64,000 nucleotides of DNA from Ganoderma boninense (GCA_002900995.3 CM035312.1:1949653-2013652), one strand, 5' to 3'. Positions 1-15,036 are shown, numbered from the stretch's first letter. Made by a program: numbers and translations. Notes: a model not told the origin generated them from the letters alone.

Positions 1-1703
<1,703 letters not shown>

Positions 1704-3114
1704 GGTTGTCGCGAGCGTAATTCAGAGGTGAGAAGATGGTAGGACGGTGCTGGGGAGGACGATCTTATAGCAGGCTGGAGCGTGGTGGTGGGCGTCATGG
1801 TGAACTCATCGAGTCTCACTCCCCTGATCCCATCGCGATCGCACCCGTGCGACCGGACCGGCCGGTGCGCGCACGCTCGTCGCTTCTGGGAGTCGTCGAC
1901 TCTCCACCCTCCCCCATCTCACAGGCCACCCTGGACTTGTCTTCCCATGCACTTTCTCAGCAACGTGCCTCGTACACACATTCGGAGGGACTGTTTCGCT
2001 GTTTTCAGGATGTCTCTCCTCAACAATGGGAACCCATCGAGTTGAACGAATTACATACCACCATCCATGAGCAAACATTCAACGCGTGACATCTCGCCAC
2101 GCATTTCTCATCGACTATCTCGCAACTATGAGCTATGTGCGTAATCAGTTTTGTGTCTGCCCTTCGCATTTTGCTCACAAAACATAGGCGTGACTTGCCT
2201 GACAGAGCAAGAACGTGGCATTTGACCATCCACGTTTTGCTGTTCCTTGACCAGTCATCGTATCCATGAGCTGGCATGAGTCGCACACGTCTTGCCCTGG
2301 GTTACCATGTGAACATGTACGTGATCCTTGTACTTCTTCGTGCGTATGGAAAGCTGTCCAGGGAAGGGCATCCGTCTCAGCAGTAAGGCAAGGGCAGTAG
2401 GGTCATGTGGTCGCGAAGCGGATTGCCCGGACAGAGGGTGGGGGGGGACGGATGACAACCTTCAATGTGCAATGAAGCATGAACAAGATGTGGGCCAGCT
2501 GGCCTGCGTGGACTCAATGCCTCCGCTCGGCCATGGACCATCAAGCGAATAGCCCAGAACGCGTGATGGGTCAACAGATGTCTATTTGAGAATATTCCTC
2601 AATGTAAGTGCCTATCCTCGTATCAACTCATTCCCTCCAGCTCTACTTATCGTGAACAGAAAATGCCGCCTTCGTAAGGTTTCAAACGTTGTGGGACATT
2701 GAAGGCCGTACCACATGGATCACACATTAACATTGAGCAGCAATTCGCTTCTTAACTTATCCAGTGCAAGTCTCAATTCGATGTCATCCTCACCGGTGAG
2801 ATATTTTGGTCACTTGGTGCGGGGTTCCTTGAACAATACCTGCCCATATCCTACACATATGCTCTGGCTTCCAAACATGAGTCCCTTTTGTTCTCTTCTG
2901 CCTGAAAGCCGATACCTGCATCCACCGCGGATGGCGACTTGACTGAATGAACCGGGACCGCCACTCAGCTGGGAGCTAAGTAATAAAAACGCGTCACTGA
3001 TTTCCAGGGTTGAGCATCTTTATAGTGAATGATAAAATACAGTTGTGGATAACCGCACCGCCCCATTGCCGCACAACTCGTAATATGGACAGTCGTTTAG
3101 GGCTTATGGAGGCC
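1704..3114. other. Intergenic, upstream of GPI
   Basis: About 1.4 kb between the start of the isomerase gene and the 3' end of the first SDR gene. It presumably holds the GPI promoter. Short open frames occur on both strands (for example 1736-2089 plus) but lack recognisable domains or splice structure. I see no gene here. Confidence 0.6.
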
Positions 3115-4335
3115 TTACAACCAACCACGAGCCTTGAAGTCCTCAAGGGAATCCCTAGTGACCTCATCGATGCCTCGATACTTCATGCCGAGGGTTGTAA
3201 TGCCCTTGCTGTTGTCGTACTGGAGCGCATGGACTGCCTTTGAGGGATCGTAGGAGGTATTGCCCTCGGGGAATTTCTCAGACCAGCGGTGGGCGGCCGC
3301 AACTATAGGACGTTCGAAGATCAGTTGCGCCCCACATTACGCACGGCCGAACGGTTGCTCACCAAAGTCTTGCCACTTGTAGGGACCAGAAGAGATGATG
3401 AAGCGCTGCCCGCCCGCTGCCGGTGTTTGGATGGCGAGTGTATGCGCCTGCGCAATGTCGCGCACATCGACGAACATTGCTCTATTCAGAACCCGGTACA
3501 TCAGTCAAGGGACAACCTCCCGAAGAGCAATCCGAGAAACGACGTACCCATTATTCGCAAGGGCGTCATCGCTCAACCCACCCTTGACAACAACGTTGTA
3601 CCAGTCCCGCATGGACTCGCCCAGGTTCTCCGGCTGGTCGACATCGTGAATGTTCGGCCCAAACACGTACGGCGGGTTCAGTACCGCGAGGTCGAACCCA
3701 AGTCCCGCCTTGCGCTGCTCCCACCACTCCCAGGCCGCACGCTCCGCAAGGGTCTTGCTAGCGCGGTACTTGCCGATCGCGGTCGCGTCCCGGCCCTTCT
3801 CTTTGATCTCTGCGATTGCCTGCTCGTTCCAAGCGGACTCGTCGAGGACGACCGGGTTGGGCGAGATGCGGAAGAGCGCGGCGGTGGAAGAGAGGACGAC
3901 GACGCGCTTTACGCGCGCGCCGTGCGCCTCTGCAGCTTTCAGCACAGAGAGCGTGCCAGCGACGGCCGGGCCGACGATCTCCTCGGGTTCGACGGCCTTC
4001 ATGTGGAAGGGCGAGGCGGTGTGCGCGATCGCGTCGACGTCCTTGACGTGCTCTGCGAACGCGTCGTCCTGTAAGTGAAAGTCATCGGACGCGTCAGGGA
4101 GAGCCGATTTTCATGGGAAGACGTGTAGACAGACCTTGGTCATGTCAGAGACCACGACGACTTCGAACTTGTCGCCTGACGACTTGAAGTACGAGCGGAG
4201 GTACGCCGCCTTGCTCTCAGAGCGCACGGTGCCGCGAACTGCGAAGCCGGCTTCGAGGAGGGATTTGACGATCCAAACGGCGATATAGCCGTTCGCACCG
4301 GTGACGAGGACCTTTCCTGAGGTAATCGCGGGCAT
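3115..4335 (-). CDS. Extended SDR / dihydroflavonol-reductase-like NAD(P)H reductase, copy 1
   Basis: Likely cytosolic NADP-dependent reductase of an aldehyde or ketone, of the extended short-chain dehydrogenase family (DFR/GRE2-like). The substrate is unknown. Four exons: 4335-4135, 4068-3548, 3481-3363, 3302-3115; 342 residues. Seen: N-terminal Rossmann motif VTGANGYIA, the strand ending HTASPFH, and the catalytic pair in KYRASKTLAE (Y-x3-K). NPPYVFGP and VDVRDIAQAH are typical of the family. All introns have GT-AG ends and phases agree. It has two close paralogs at 31.4 and 33.6 kb with the same exon lengths. A TATA-like box lies about 97 bases upstream. The frame is intact. Confidence 0.93.
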
Positions 4336-5465
4336 GATCTCCTGGAACCTTTCAAAATGCGATGGCGTCAAGTTGGAACTTCGGGGTGGGTAGCGGGTTT
4401 GTGGGTTTCTCTGCTCCCTCGTTTTGGCCCCTATATATACAGAGCCACAGTGGTCGTCGGCACCGCTGTGCCGGGAGTAATTTGCTTCAGCAGCAACAGA
4501 ACGCCGTCCTTGATGGCTTGGTAAACATTCAAGTGGAGGAGTGCTGAGTAAGTTATCTTCCAGAGCCGCTGTCCCAGCAGCGGTGGTCGTGGTGGGTCAC
4601 TGACCAGATGAGAGGAACACGATATCACCGACAGATCTGTTTGTTATTGGATTACATAGGCAACAATTAGGCCCTAAAAGACGGGTTCGCGAGGATACCG
4701 CCCATCGATTACTGGTCATGGAGGCTGGGGGATGTTGCAAGTTCGCGCGCGTAGGCTGCCTTCGGGCTCAATACGTGTGCATGTCCTCCTCGTATAATAA
4801 CGAGTGCCTCCTTGGTGACTACTTCGTGCACGATGATCGGCCGGGCTTGTGCTGGAGGAGTAAAGGAGTACCGGCGCCTACATGCAACCCTCTCCAGCAA
4901 TATTATTTCCTCACGGTCGCCATCGAGCTTGTCCGATACTCTCATACAGCGCTATGTAGCCAGAGACTCCCTCGAACGACGCATCTATTGATTATAAATA
5001 TTGTAGAGCTTTCTTGCAAAGCGATTGCATAGAACAGTACAGATTATATACAGTACGTTATGTCCTCGTCATTTTGGCTCGGCCGCACTCCTGATCATGA
5101 GTTCTATACTATAGTAGATACGATGCAAAAGCGGGCAACCCTCGGGTATCCGCCAGGATGAATGAGAAAGCCATGCTCCTTTTAAGCGAACGTGACTCAA
5201 GCGGGATAAATATTCCTGAGTTCAAAATGCCTCGACGGCGTTGGCTTAGGGCCGCTGCCAGGCGGGAGTCCGTAGGATCTCCCCGTTCTATGTCCGCGGG
5301 ATTCCTTGAGAAACGCCTAGAAGCCTGACCTAGCGAGCCTCTTGACAAGGCTGTGTCATCTCCGCCGATGGGCAGAACTTGAATTTGCTCGCGACCAATG
5401 GTCAGGAATCCTCCCCGACGGTACTTGATGTCGCGAACTCATCATAAAACAAAAACTATCAGGAG
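4336..5465. other. Intergenic, promoter side of SDR copy 1
   Basis: Holds the TATA-like box of the neighbouring SDR gene. Beyond that I see only short open frames without recognisable domains. Confidence 0.55.
4432..4439 (-). promoter_or_regulatory. TATA-like box of SDR copy 1
   Basis: TATATATA on the minus strand about 97 bases before the start codon at 4335. The two paralogs have TATA-like boxes at similar spacing (31339 and 33464). Confidence 0.5.
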
Positions 5466-5544
5466 AGGCGCTACCAGGGCTCGAACCTGGGTTTTGGGAA
5501 TACAGGATCAGAATCCCAAGTGATAACCACTACACTATAGCGCC
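5466..5544 (-). tRNA. tRNA-Gln (CUG) with a 7-base intron
   Basis: Reads as a full cloverleaf on the minus strand. The acceptor stem GGCGCTA pairs with TAGCGCC, the T arm is CCAGG-TTCGAGC-CCTGG, and the D arm is GTG..CAC around a GTGGTTA-type loop. The anticodon stem TGGGA/TCCCA closes the loop TTCTGAT if seven bases (5501-5507) after the base 3' of the anticodon are removed as a canonical tRNA intron. The anticodon CTG sits at 5511-5509. The discriminator base would be T (5466). A different stem choice would give anticodon TCT (Arg), so the identity is less certain than the gene itself. Confidence 0.82.
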
Positions 5545-6866
5545 TTGAGTTAGGGGTCACTATTCACATGTCAGAGACCGGCATGACATAACGGCAACCA
5601 CCGACGTCAGGGAGAGGGCAGATCGTTATCTCGCCTCCAGCGCTTCCAATAGTGGAGTGTTTCTGCCACTGCTTTTCACTCCCAATGACAAACGTGAAGA
5701 CTTGCCAAGATGGACTACTACAAGCGGTATCTTTTCCGATGCATGCAGTTCGGTGTGAAAGAAGTATTATGTACTTGGTCCAGGCTCGTGCAATGTGTAT
5801 CGCAATTCAAATCGCTTACTGGGAAGAAGGAGCCCGTGTACACCTTGGTAGATTAGGATCAGTAGATGCCCTTTGATGGGCAACAATCCAGAGCCAAAGG
5901 CTGACATGCATTCGCAGCATGCCCTCGGACTGAAGTCACTTTGAGAGACTTCGGACAGCGCAGTTGCTTGATGGAAGTGATAAACGAGATCGGCACGACA
6001 TGTGTCCTCACACGGCGAGTGAGGAAGTATTATGCATTTGAAAGGCAGGCATCAAGCAGGCATCGATATGTTGGAAGCGCTTGGCCGTGGGTTCAGCTTG
6101 ATCTAGAGATGGGTTCGGGAAAACTCATGAACTCTCTCGAATGGGCCGGGTGTGCCGAGGCATGGACAAGGTATCGTAACGAAGGCATATTTTAATTTGT
6201 GTGCAAACCTGAAGGTCATTCGATTGGCATTGTAGCTTATTTTCCCCTGCGTATGACCTTACTGCAAGCCGTGGATCGCTCCCCATCTGGGTGAGGCGGC
6301 ATCAGTCGGTGCTCCGTAAGTACGTAGACGATGCCGTAGAATAACCCAGCTCACTTCTAGATCTGGGTAAGGGCGCTACCTCGTGTCTTGTGCTCCACGC
6401 CTTCAAGTTTTGAATGAAGTCCTTGCAAATCAGGTCAGAGTCAGAGAGCCGGCGCATAGGAGGTTGTCTCGGATACATCTTGTGCAGCCGACGATGAAAC
6501 AACACATGCACGATGAAGCGAGTCTTACGAGGCACACAATATCCTGCGTCATGGTCGGTTGAACCATTGCAGAGTACTGGGGTGTGGTACGAGCGTGGGG
6601 CGGGTGAGCCAATGAGATTGGGAGGAGGGGTATACAAGTCGTGTGAAATTTGGGGGCTAGAATGGGAGGGCGGTTGGCGGGCTAAGTATTATGATGCCCC
6701 CACTTCTATTTCCTGAAAGTGAGGTGACTTCGACTTAACTCGACGTCCGCCCAATCTTCGGTCCCTTTAAATACCCTCTAGGCCCACCCAGCCCTCCCGC
6801 CTTTGCTCTCTTTCATCCCCCCACCTCTCCCTTCCACCGTCCCCGTCGTCTCTACATCCTCCCAAG
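5545..6866. other. Intergenic, upstream of ATP-citrate lyase
   Basis: About 1.3 kb with no supported gene. The last 70 bases before 6867 are almost pure pyrimidine, a leader type common before highly expressed fungal genes. A TTAAATA-like box lies near 6767, about 100 bases before the start codon. Confidence 0.55.
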
Positions 6867-9800
6867 ATGTCCTCGAAAGGTGAGAACCGTCTGTCCTTCA
6901 CCTTGCTGAGATTGCGGGCTCATGTATGCGCACCATAGCCATCAGGGAATACGATGCAAAGCTCGTCCTCGCGTACTGGCTCGAGCGCGCCCCTGCTGTA
7001 GATCCCTCTGCCAAGGTGGTCACTCCCTTCATTTTCCCTTCGCCGAAGGTTGCCCAGATCTCCTGGGATCCGGCTACGAACGCCATCACCCCCGACACTC
7101 AGCTTCCCGGCTGGGTTCTCTCTACAAAACTCGTGGCAAAGCCCGATCAGCTCATCAAGCGTCGCGGAAAAGCGGGTCTCCTCGCTCTCAACAAGTCTTG
7201 GGACGAGGCCAAGCAGTGGATTCAGCAGCGCGCAGGCAAGCCCCAGAAGGTGAGCGTGTCTGCCTTCTTGCCGTTCGCCCCTCGTCTGTCGCATCCCTCG
7301 GCGCCCCATGTTATCGTCGCCATCGATTGCCAATGTGCGATACTTCGCCCTCCCCATCCCTCCTGTTTTGCTTCTCACCTTCCTTGCCCCGTGTCGTCGC
7401 ATGCATTTCGACGCGTCTGAACGCGTCGTGCGCGACCTCATTATACCGGACACGCCCCACGTGATTCCGCCCGACCGCGTTCCGTTTATGTTCCTTCGCT
7501 CGCTCGTCCACGAGTCCCGATTCCAGATCTACGCCATCCTGTCGTGGTTCCCATCGCATCGCATCCCTCTTCTTTCCAACCCTCTCTGACAACTTTCCCA
7601 GGTCGAGTCCGTGACTGGCACACTCAGTAACTTCATCGTCGAGCCATTCCTCCCCCACCCCTCTGATGCCGAATACTACGTCTGCATTAACTCGGCACGA
7701 GAGGGAGACTACATCCTGTTCACCCACGAGGGTGGGGTTGACATTGGCGATGTCGATGCCAAGGCTCTCAAGCTCAGCCTCCCCGTCAACGCAGCCTTCC
7801 CCTCTCGTCAGACCATCGCCGACACCCTCTTGAAGCACGTACCTGCGGCCAAGAAGGAGACCCTCGTCGACTTCCTCATCCGACTTTACTCCGTGTACGT
7901 TGACCTTCACTTCGCATACCTTGAGATCAACCCTCTCGTCGTCCTCGATGGCGTCGACGGGAGCCAGCCCACCATTCAATATCTCGACATGGCCGCGAAG
8001 CTCGACCAGACCGCCGAATCGATCTGTGGACCTAAGTGGGCCATTGCTCGTGACTTGTCCGTGTATGAGACTGGGTCCCAGGCAACAACTACGACGAGGG
8101 CAAAGGGTGTTTCTGCCGACCGCGGTCCCCCCATGGTGCGTCTTAGCTCAGGTAACACTGCAAGACTTGGATTTGAATATGATGCTTTCGTAGGTCTGGC
8201 CCGCTCCTTTCGGTCGTGACCTCACGAAGGAAGAAGCATACATCCAGAAGCTTGACGCTTCAACTGGTGCTTCTCTTAAGCTGACCGTCCTCAACGCCGA
8301 GGGTCGTATTTGGACTATGGTTGCTGGTGGTGGTGCTTCGGTCGTTTACTCCGATGCCATTGCTGCCCACGGTTTCGCTCACGAGCTCGCCAACTATGGC
8401 GAGTACTCCGGCGCTCCTTCAGAAGGGCAGACGTACGAGTACGCCAAGACTATTCGTAAGTGCAAGCCTTCTCCGTTCAACGGCTTGGGCTGACGCATAT
8501 ATGTAGTGGATCTCATGACTCGCGGGACTCCTCACGCCGACGGGAAGATCCTGATCATTGGCGGTGGAATCGCTAACTTCACCAACGTCGCGGCCACCTT
8601 TAAGGGCATCATTCGTGCGTTGAAGGAGTACAAGGCACCTCTCATCGCTCATCAGGTCAAGATCTATGTCCGTCGTGGTGGACCCAACTATCAGGAGGGT
8701 CTCAAGGCCATGCGCCTCTTGGGCGAGTCGCTCGGTGTCCCTATCAAGGTCTACGGCCCCGATACCCACATCACTGCGATTGTTCCTCTCGCTCTTGGCG
8801 TCTCCAGCAAGCAGTCCAACCTCCACTCCATTGCGGCAACTCCCATCAGCCCGCCTACTCCCCAGGGTGGTTCCAGCAAGACCTTGGAGTCCGAGCCTAC
8901 TATTGGTACGATTGACGCCGACGGCGAGCGCATTCAGCCACAGGACCAAATCGTCAGTTTTGATAAGAAAACCGGAGTCCAGCATTCCCGCCCCTCGTAC
9001 CGTCCATTCGATGCCCAAACTCGCTCCTTCGTATACGGCCTCCAGCCTCGGGCCATCCAAGGCATGCTCGACTTCGACTACTCGTGCGGACGTGAGGCAC
9101 CCAGCGTTGCGGCTATGATCTACCCCTTCGGCGGTCACCACATCCAGAAGTTCTACTGGGGCACGAAGGAGACACTCCTACCCGTTTACACCAGCGTTGC
9201 TGAGGCGGTTAAGAAGCATCCTGAGGTTGACGTCGTCGTCAATTTCGCTTCGTCTCGTTCCGTATACTCAAGCACACTCGAGATCTTCGAGTTCCCGCAG
9301 ATCAAGAGCTTGGCCCTCATCGCTGAGGGTGTTCCTGAGAGGCACGCGCGCGAGATTCTCCACATCGCCCAGCAAAAGGGTGTTCTCATCATCGGTCCTG
9401 CGACCGTCGGTGGTATCAAGCCTGGTTGCTTCAGGATTGGTAACTCTGGAGGGTAAGTCTGTGGCAAGCCATGATTCTATCTTTCGGGTGCTAATCGATG
9501 TCCTGCCCAGGATGATGGATAACATTATCTCTTCCAAGCTCTACCGTGCGGGTTCCGTCGGTTACGTCTCCAAGTCCGGTGGTATGTCCAACGAACTCAA
9601 CAACATCCTCTCCCTTACCACCAACGGTACGTACGAGGGTATCGCCATTGGTGGTGACCGTTACCCCGGCTCGACCTTCATCGACCACTTGCTCCGTTAC
9701 GAGCAAGACCCGGAGTGCAAGCTCCTCGTTCTCCTGGGTGAAGTCGGTGGCATCGAGGAGTACCGCGTCATTGAGGCGGTCAAGAAGGGCATCATCAAGA

Positions 9801-11030
9801 AGCCCATCATCGCTTGGGCAATCGGTACCTGCGCGAAGATGTTCACGACTGAGGTGCAGTTTGGCCACGCCGGTTCCATGGCGAACTCGGACATGGAGAC
9901 CGCCGACGCCAAGAATTCGGCCATGCGTGCTGCCGGCTTCATCGTCCCCGACACCTTCGAAGACCTTCCCGACGTCCTTAAGCTCACCTACGAGCGTCTT
10001 GTCGCCAGCGGCGTCATCAAGCCCCAGGCGGAGCGCGAGCCTCCCGTCATCCCCATGGACTACAAGTGGGCCCAGGAGCTTGGTCTCATCCGCAAGCCGG
10101 CGGCGTTCATCTCCACCATCTCGGACGAGCGTGGACAGGAGCTTCTGTACGCTGGTATGCGTATCTCAGACGTCTTCAAGGAGGACATCGGCCTTGGTGG
10201 TGTCGTCAGTTTGCTGTGGTTCAAGCGTCGTCTGCCGCCATGGGCGACAAAGTTCATCGAGATGGTACTCATGCTTACTGCCGACCACGGTCCGGCTGTC
10301 TCTGGGTGAGTTATACCTCAGCTGCCAATCGTGGTACAGCCTCTAACTGCTCCCGTACCAGCGCAATGAACACTATCGTTGCGACTCGTGCGGGCAAGGA
10401 CCTGATTTCGTCCCTTGCGTCCGGTCTGCTTACGATCGGTTCCCGTTTCGGTGGTGCCCTCGATGAGGCCGCGAGCATGTTCTCGAACGCCCGCGACACC
10501 GGTCTCACCCCTCGCGAGTTCGTTGACACCTGCAGGAAGCAGAACAAGCTCAGTACGTCTCGTCTCCTGCGCTCTTTTTTGTGATTGGTGTTGTAACTAT
10601 CGTGCCTACAGTTAGCGGCATTGGCCACAAGATCAAGAGCGTTAACAACCCCGACCTTCGCGTCGAGCTCGTGAAGGAGTACGTGCGCAAGCACTTCCCC
10701 AGCCACAGCTTGCTCGACTATGCGTTGGCGGTTGAGAAGGTCACGACGTCGAAGAAGGACACACTTATTCTTAACGTCGACGGTTGCATCGCTGTCTGCT
10801 TCGTCGACCTCCTCCGCGACTCTGGCGCCTTCACACCAGATGAGGCGGACGAGTACATCAAGATCGGGACCCTGAACGGTCTTTTCGTGCTCGGCCGCAG
10901 CGTCGGTTTCATTGGACACCACCTCGACCAGAAGCGTCTGCGCGCACCGCTCTACCGCCACCCCGCCGACGATATCTTCATCAACATGGCGGACGTGTCG
11001 CAGCCCCGCGTCCTCGGCAAGATGGCGTAA
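6867..11030 (+). CDS. ACLY: ATP-citrate lyase, single fused polypeptide
   Basis: Cleaves citrate with CoA and ATP to acetyl-CoA and oxaloacetate in the cytosol, feeding lipid and sterol synthesis. Eight exons: 6867-6879, 6939-7249, 7602-8135, 8194-8455, 8507-9452, 9511-10305, 10362-10552, 10612-11030; 1156 residues with no frame break. Order seen: N-terminal ATP-grasp/citrate-binding half ([29 protein letters not shown]), the CoA-ligase half with the phosphohistidine loop [11 protein letters not shown] (His about 808), and the C-terminal citrate-synthase-like part ending near GHHLDQKRL and LYRHPADD. Animals and basidiomycetes use this fused form; ascomycetes split it into two subunits. The first exon is only 13 bases, and intron 2 is unusually long (352 bases). 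Confidence 0.97.
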
Positions 11031-13670
11031 ACGTCTGCGGTCACTGCTGCTTTCGTATTTGTGCATTTGTGCTCTGCGCGGACTCTCGGGATAATTAGAG
11101 GGGAAAGAAGTGCTCGCCTCCTGACAATAGTTTTCTTCTTCCGATACGAACGTACGACATACCAGATGGCCCTTCCTTCATCACGCAGACGGAATTTCAT
11201 CGTTTCCCACCGTCCGTCGTTGTACTCTGGCTCGAATTACATGTAGAAATATAATTCAGCTTTAGAACTCTTTTAAGGCGTATTCTACCTCGGCGCTGCG
11301 CTGACAGCCTTGGATTCTAGTTCGAATTCAAGGTTATTTAGAAGCATAGAGCGGAAGATGGACGGAAACCGATGCAGACCGCTTCTTCGCAGTCGTGACT
11401 CTGCAATTGAAAGCGATGTGGATCAGTAGGGCAAGGTTTGTGCATGATAACGAGAATGCATGTGGTTTAACCAACCAGGAGTCCGGTCGCCCGTGCTCCA
11501 CGGGATCCGTTACCACCTCCAACGGGAGCAGTTCCGATTCGTTCAGGGCTGCTGCATTCTCACTGCCAGTCTTCCGTGGGTGCAAGAGAGGCTATGTACA
11601 GTACTAGACAGTACTGTGTACATACATGCATAGACTCCTTCGCGGCGGTAAGCAGGATATGGTCCTCCAGCTCCACGTGTTTTTATATCACAAGAAATGA
11701 CTCCGTATCTTGGTTGTTCTGCAGGAGGGCGGCGTCCCGCCTTCACAGGCTCCCCAGGGCTCCCCCCGACGCAATTGTAATTGAAAGCCATTGAGGGCCA
11801 CCTGGATGTCGTGCTTGGAAACAAAATTGCGTGATGAAGGAGGATGGCGAAGCCTGGGGGTCCGAGATGTCACTCGATTGGGAGTCCACCTCTGTTCATG
11901 CGAGCCCGCGGTACATTCAACAGCTCATGAAATCACTACCACGGAAATTTCACGTCGGAGTATGTCCTCGCGAAGTCTCCGTGATGCTTGTTCCTTGACT
12001 CTATGCTAGGTAAGTGGCCCCGACAGTATGTCCTTTACAAATCCACTTTTGTTTCATGTCCTCGTTCTAGAAAGATTTTTAAAATGAGGAGGTTTTTGCG
12101 GCTCTCCGCACGCCCTGCGGACACCCGCTGCTGCAAGAGGTCGATCGTCGGCTATAATCTCTCATCCAATCTTTGTAGATGGAGGAGGGCCCTGAGGCCT
12201 GAAGAAGAAGTCCTACTAGGAACGGGACTTGATGCCGAGCCAGGCCAAGAAATACCCGACGCGCCTCGCCCTGCTCCTCTAGACCTCCTCCGGATGAGCC
12301 GGTGAAACTCGGGAGGAGGCTCGAAATCGTCGACGAGTGTAGCCAGAGGCCGTCGGCGTTACAAGGGAGGAAAGGCTTACGGCCTTCCCGGTCCCGCTCT
12401 CGACTCCCTAAGTGCGCACAGCGCAGGCCATATTATTGCAAGTCAGGACGAACCTTCAAACATTGAATATTGAATTAAGTATTGAACTCTAAGCGCGGCT
12501 TCCTGAGGCTTCCGGCTTCCATCTTCGTGAGGATCTCGCCTCGCAATTTACAGTGGGATTGTCTTGGCTTCTTCCTTACGAGACTGATCTGCAAGCGCGC
12601 GGCTCGAGCTCTGATCAGTCCTCCGGCTGCCTTGAACGGTAAGTTTGACTACCTCGGTAACGGAGAGCCACCCGGACGACAGATGCCCCGTTGACGGTTG
12701 TCTTCCATTCCGCCGAGTAAGTACGGACATCGACATCGACGTCAGAAGCGGTGCGTATGAGACCACCGCCAATCGTATCATATTGAACATCATGCAATGC
12801 ATCGAACGCAGGTGACGCTGACATGAAGCTGGAGCGTCATTGGCCCTGTCGGCTGCAAGGGTGAGAGGGTGGCTACGTAGCATGCTTCCGTTCGTAAGTT
12901 ATGCGTTTTGTGGGAAATCCTTGGGTTGGAGATCTCTTTACGAGAGTATGACTGGGAATGTAGCTACTTACTGGCAGAAGACTCGAAGCCAAATTTGTAT
13001 AACAGCGCCGGGCTGGACGCCAGCGGAAGCCCCTCCATTCACGGGAAACAGGTGAGTGTATCAGCGATGCGAGAACTCTCCAACGAACGATGGATAAGTA
13101 CACCAAGATCTGGCATCATTTGGCTTGGTATCAATTGGCAGGCGGTGGCGGCGTGGATAAAGCGGGAGCAACCGGAGATACAGGAAAATCCTGAGACTGA
13201 ATCTACAAATTTGGCGTGAAAAGCCGGTCGTTCGCGGGGAAATAAGGAAGATGCCTGCCCTTTTAGCGGGGGGGAAGACGTCCGAGGAAGAGCTATAGGA
13301 TCTGCGTGGACGTAAGAGGACGAAGAGAGGGTTTCACGAGGCGAGCCAAGCGGTCTGGGGAATAGGCGAGGAGGACTTAGCATGATTTGGATGGACGAAG
13401 GCGAGTCTGGATAGGACTCCGAGAGGACCGGGCGGAGATAGAGTGGCAGTGCCGAGAGCGTCCGTGCGGCGCTCCGGTGAGGACATCGCGCCAAGAGGCC
13501 TCCGGGTCTGGTTGGCTGAGCACCATGCCTCTTCCCTTCAAAACCTCCTCTGCCTCTTCCCTTCTCTGCCGCCCCCCCGCTCTCTCCCTCGTTCCCACCG
13601 GCGACCTCGACAAGGTCCTTTAGACTGTCTCGCCTTCCCTCTCGGCTACCAATAGAGCTTCTCCTTTAAC
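11031..13670. other. Intergenic, 2.6 kb
   Basis: The longest gene-poor stretch of the window. Open frames up to about 150 codons occur (for example 13039-13494 minus) but look like compositional accidents without domains. The last 120 bases before 13671 are strongly C/T-rich, as expected of the leader of the next gene. Confidence 0.5.
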
Positions 13671-15036
13671 ATGAGCTCCCAGCCAGAACTCCTCTCCGGC
13701 AAGGAGGCCGCTTCTCTCCCACCACCCGTCTTTTCCAAAGCGGCGTCGAGCAACACCCTCATGAGCAACAACCAGCTGTGGTCAAGACCCCTGGACCTGT
13801 TCTCATACCGTCATTGGATGTCCGATGTCGACCCCCAGCAATCCACGATGCCGTTGGCGGCGTTCTGCTTCATGACTGGGTTCATGTGAGTTTTCCAAAT
13901 CATTTCTTGCTTCCTCTCTGCCGATGTGAGCGGACCGGTACTCGCCACATTCCCCGCGCTACTTTTTGTTCCCGCTGTCCGTTTGGCCGCTCGCTTGACC
14001 GTGGCCTGGCCAGGTTGTGCGCTAGCTCATGGAGTTGACGTTCGCTCGCTGTGCGATAAGGGAGACGAACTGCTCGTCTCGCAATTCATGACGGACCCCA
14101 CCATCCAACGCGCGGTTCGCGCGCGGTTTCACCTCATGCTTCCGATCGCCTTGCCTTTGTCGTGCACGAGCTGACATAGATCACAGCGACTCCGTATCGT
14201 TCACCGCCATCTTCGTCTGGTGTGGATTCCAAACCGGCAACTCCGTCCAGCTCGCCCTCGCCCTCGCACGCCTCTTCTCCGGGCCCCCAGGGCAGCGCGA
14301 CACCTCCTTCCACATCGCGGACCAGCAGGCGTTAGTTTCCATCCTCACCTTCATCGCGGGCTCCGCCATCGGGCGTATCGGGGACAAGATGGGGCCGAAG
14401 ACCCGCGCATGGCTCTTCATCGGGACGCTCATCCAGGCGCTCTTCACCATGGCCGCCGCGCTGACCGCGTGGAAGAGCGGGCAGGCGAGCGTTGCGGAGG
14501 TGCGCGGCGACCCTGCGTGGACGAACGCGCTGACGTTCGTCGCGGTTGGCTTCATGAGCGCGAGTATGGGGCTGCAGGGGATCATGGGCAAGCGGGTTAA
14601 CACACAGTTCGCAACCACTGGTGAGTGATTTTATTCCGTCCCTATATGTGTCTCCTCCTTCCGCCCTCGCTCTCTCCCGTGGAACCTCCTCGATCTCCCT
14701 GGTTGCACGACCTCTACCTCTCCCTCCCTTCTCCCCTTGACCTCGCCTTGTAACTGGAAGCACTAACGTCCCATCCGCTGCGTAGTGGTCCTGACGACCG
14801 TCTGGTGTGAGCTCATGGCGGATCCCAAACTGTTCACGTTCAACAAAATCGTCATCTCGCGCGACCACAAGGTCATCGCCATTGTGACGCTTTTCCTGGG
14901 AGGCTTCGTCGGGCGCGCGATCATCGACGCCGCCGGTGCTGCGTCCGCCCTCGGCGTCGGCACTGGCCTCCGTGTCCTCATCGCCATCTGGTGGCTCTTC
15001 GTTCCCGGAAAGCAGGCCGCGGTAGCCAAGTCGTAA
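13671..15036 (+). CDS. DUF1275 (YoaK-type) membrane protein
   Basis: Polytopic membrane protein of unknown function. Three exons: 13671-13885, 14187-14620, 14786-15036; 299 residues. Seen: a polar N-terminus of about 60 residues, then the family's conserved opening FMTGFIDSVSF...GFQTGNSVQ. Further hydrophobic segments include ALVSILTFIAGSAIGR, LFIGTLIQALFTMAAAL, VAIVTLFLGGFVGRAI-like and LRVLIAIWWLFVP. Joining exons 1 and 2 across a 301-base intron restores the conserved motif without a gap, which supports that long intron. The stop overlaps a possible donor (GTAAGT at 15033), so a further C-terminal exon cannot be excluded. Function is not inferable. Confidence 0.88.

Noticed and set aside
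10311..11066. 251-codon minus-strand open frame
   Set aside because: Antisense to the last exons of ATP-citrate lyase.
13039..13494. 151-codon minus-strand open frame before the DUF1275 gene
   Set aside because: Low-complexity Ser/Pro-rich product from a C/T-skewed leader; no domain, no splice support.
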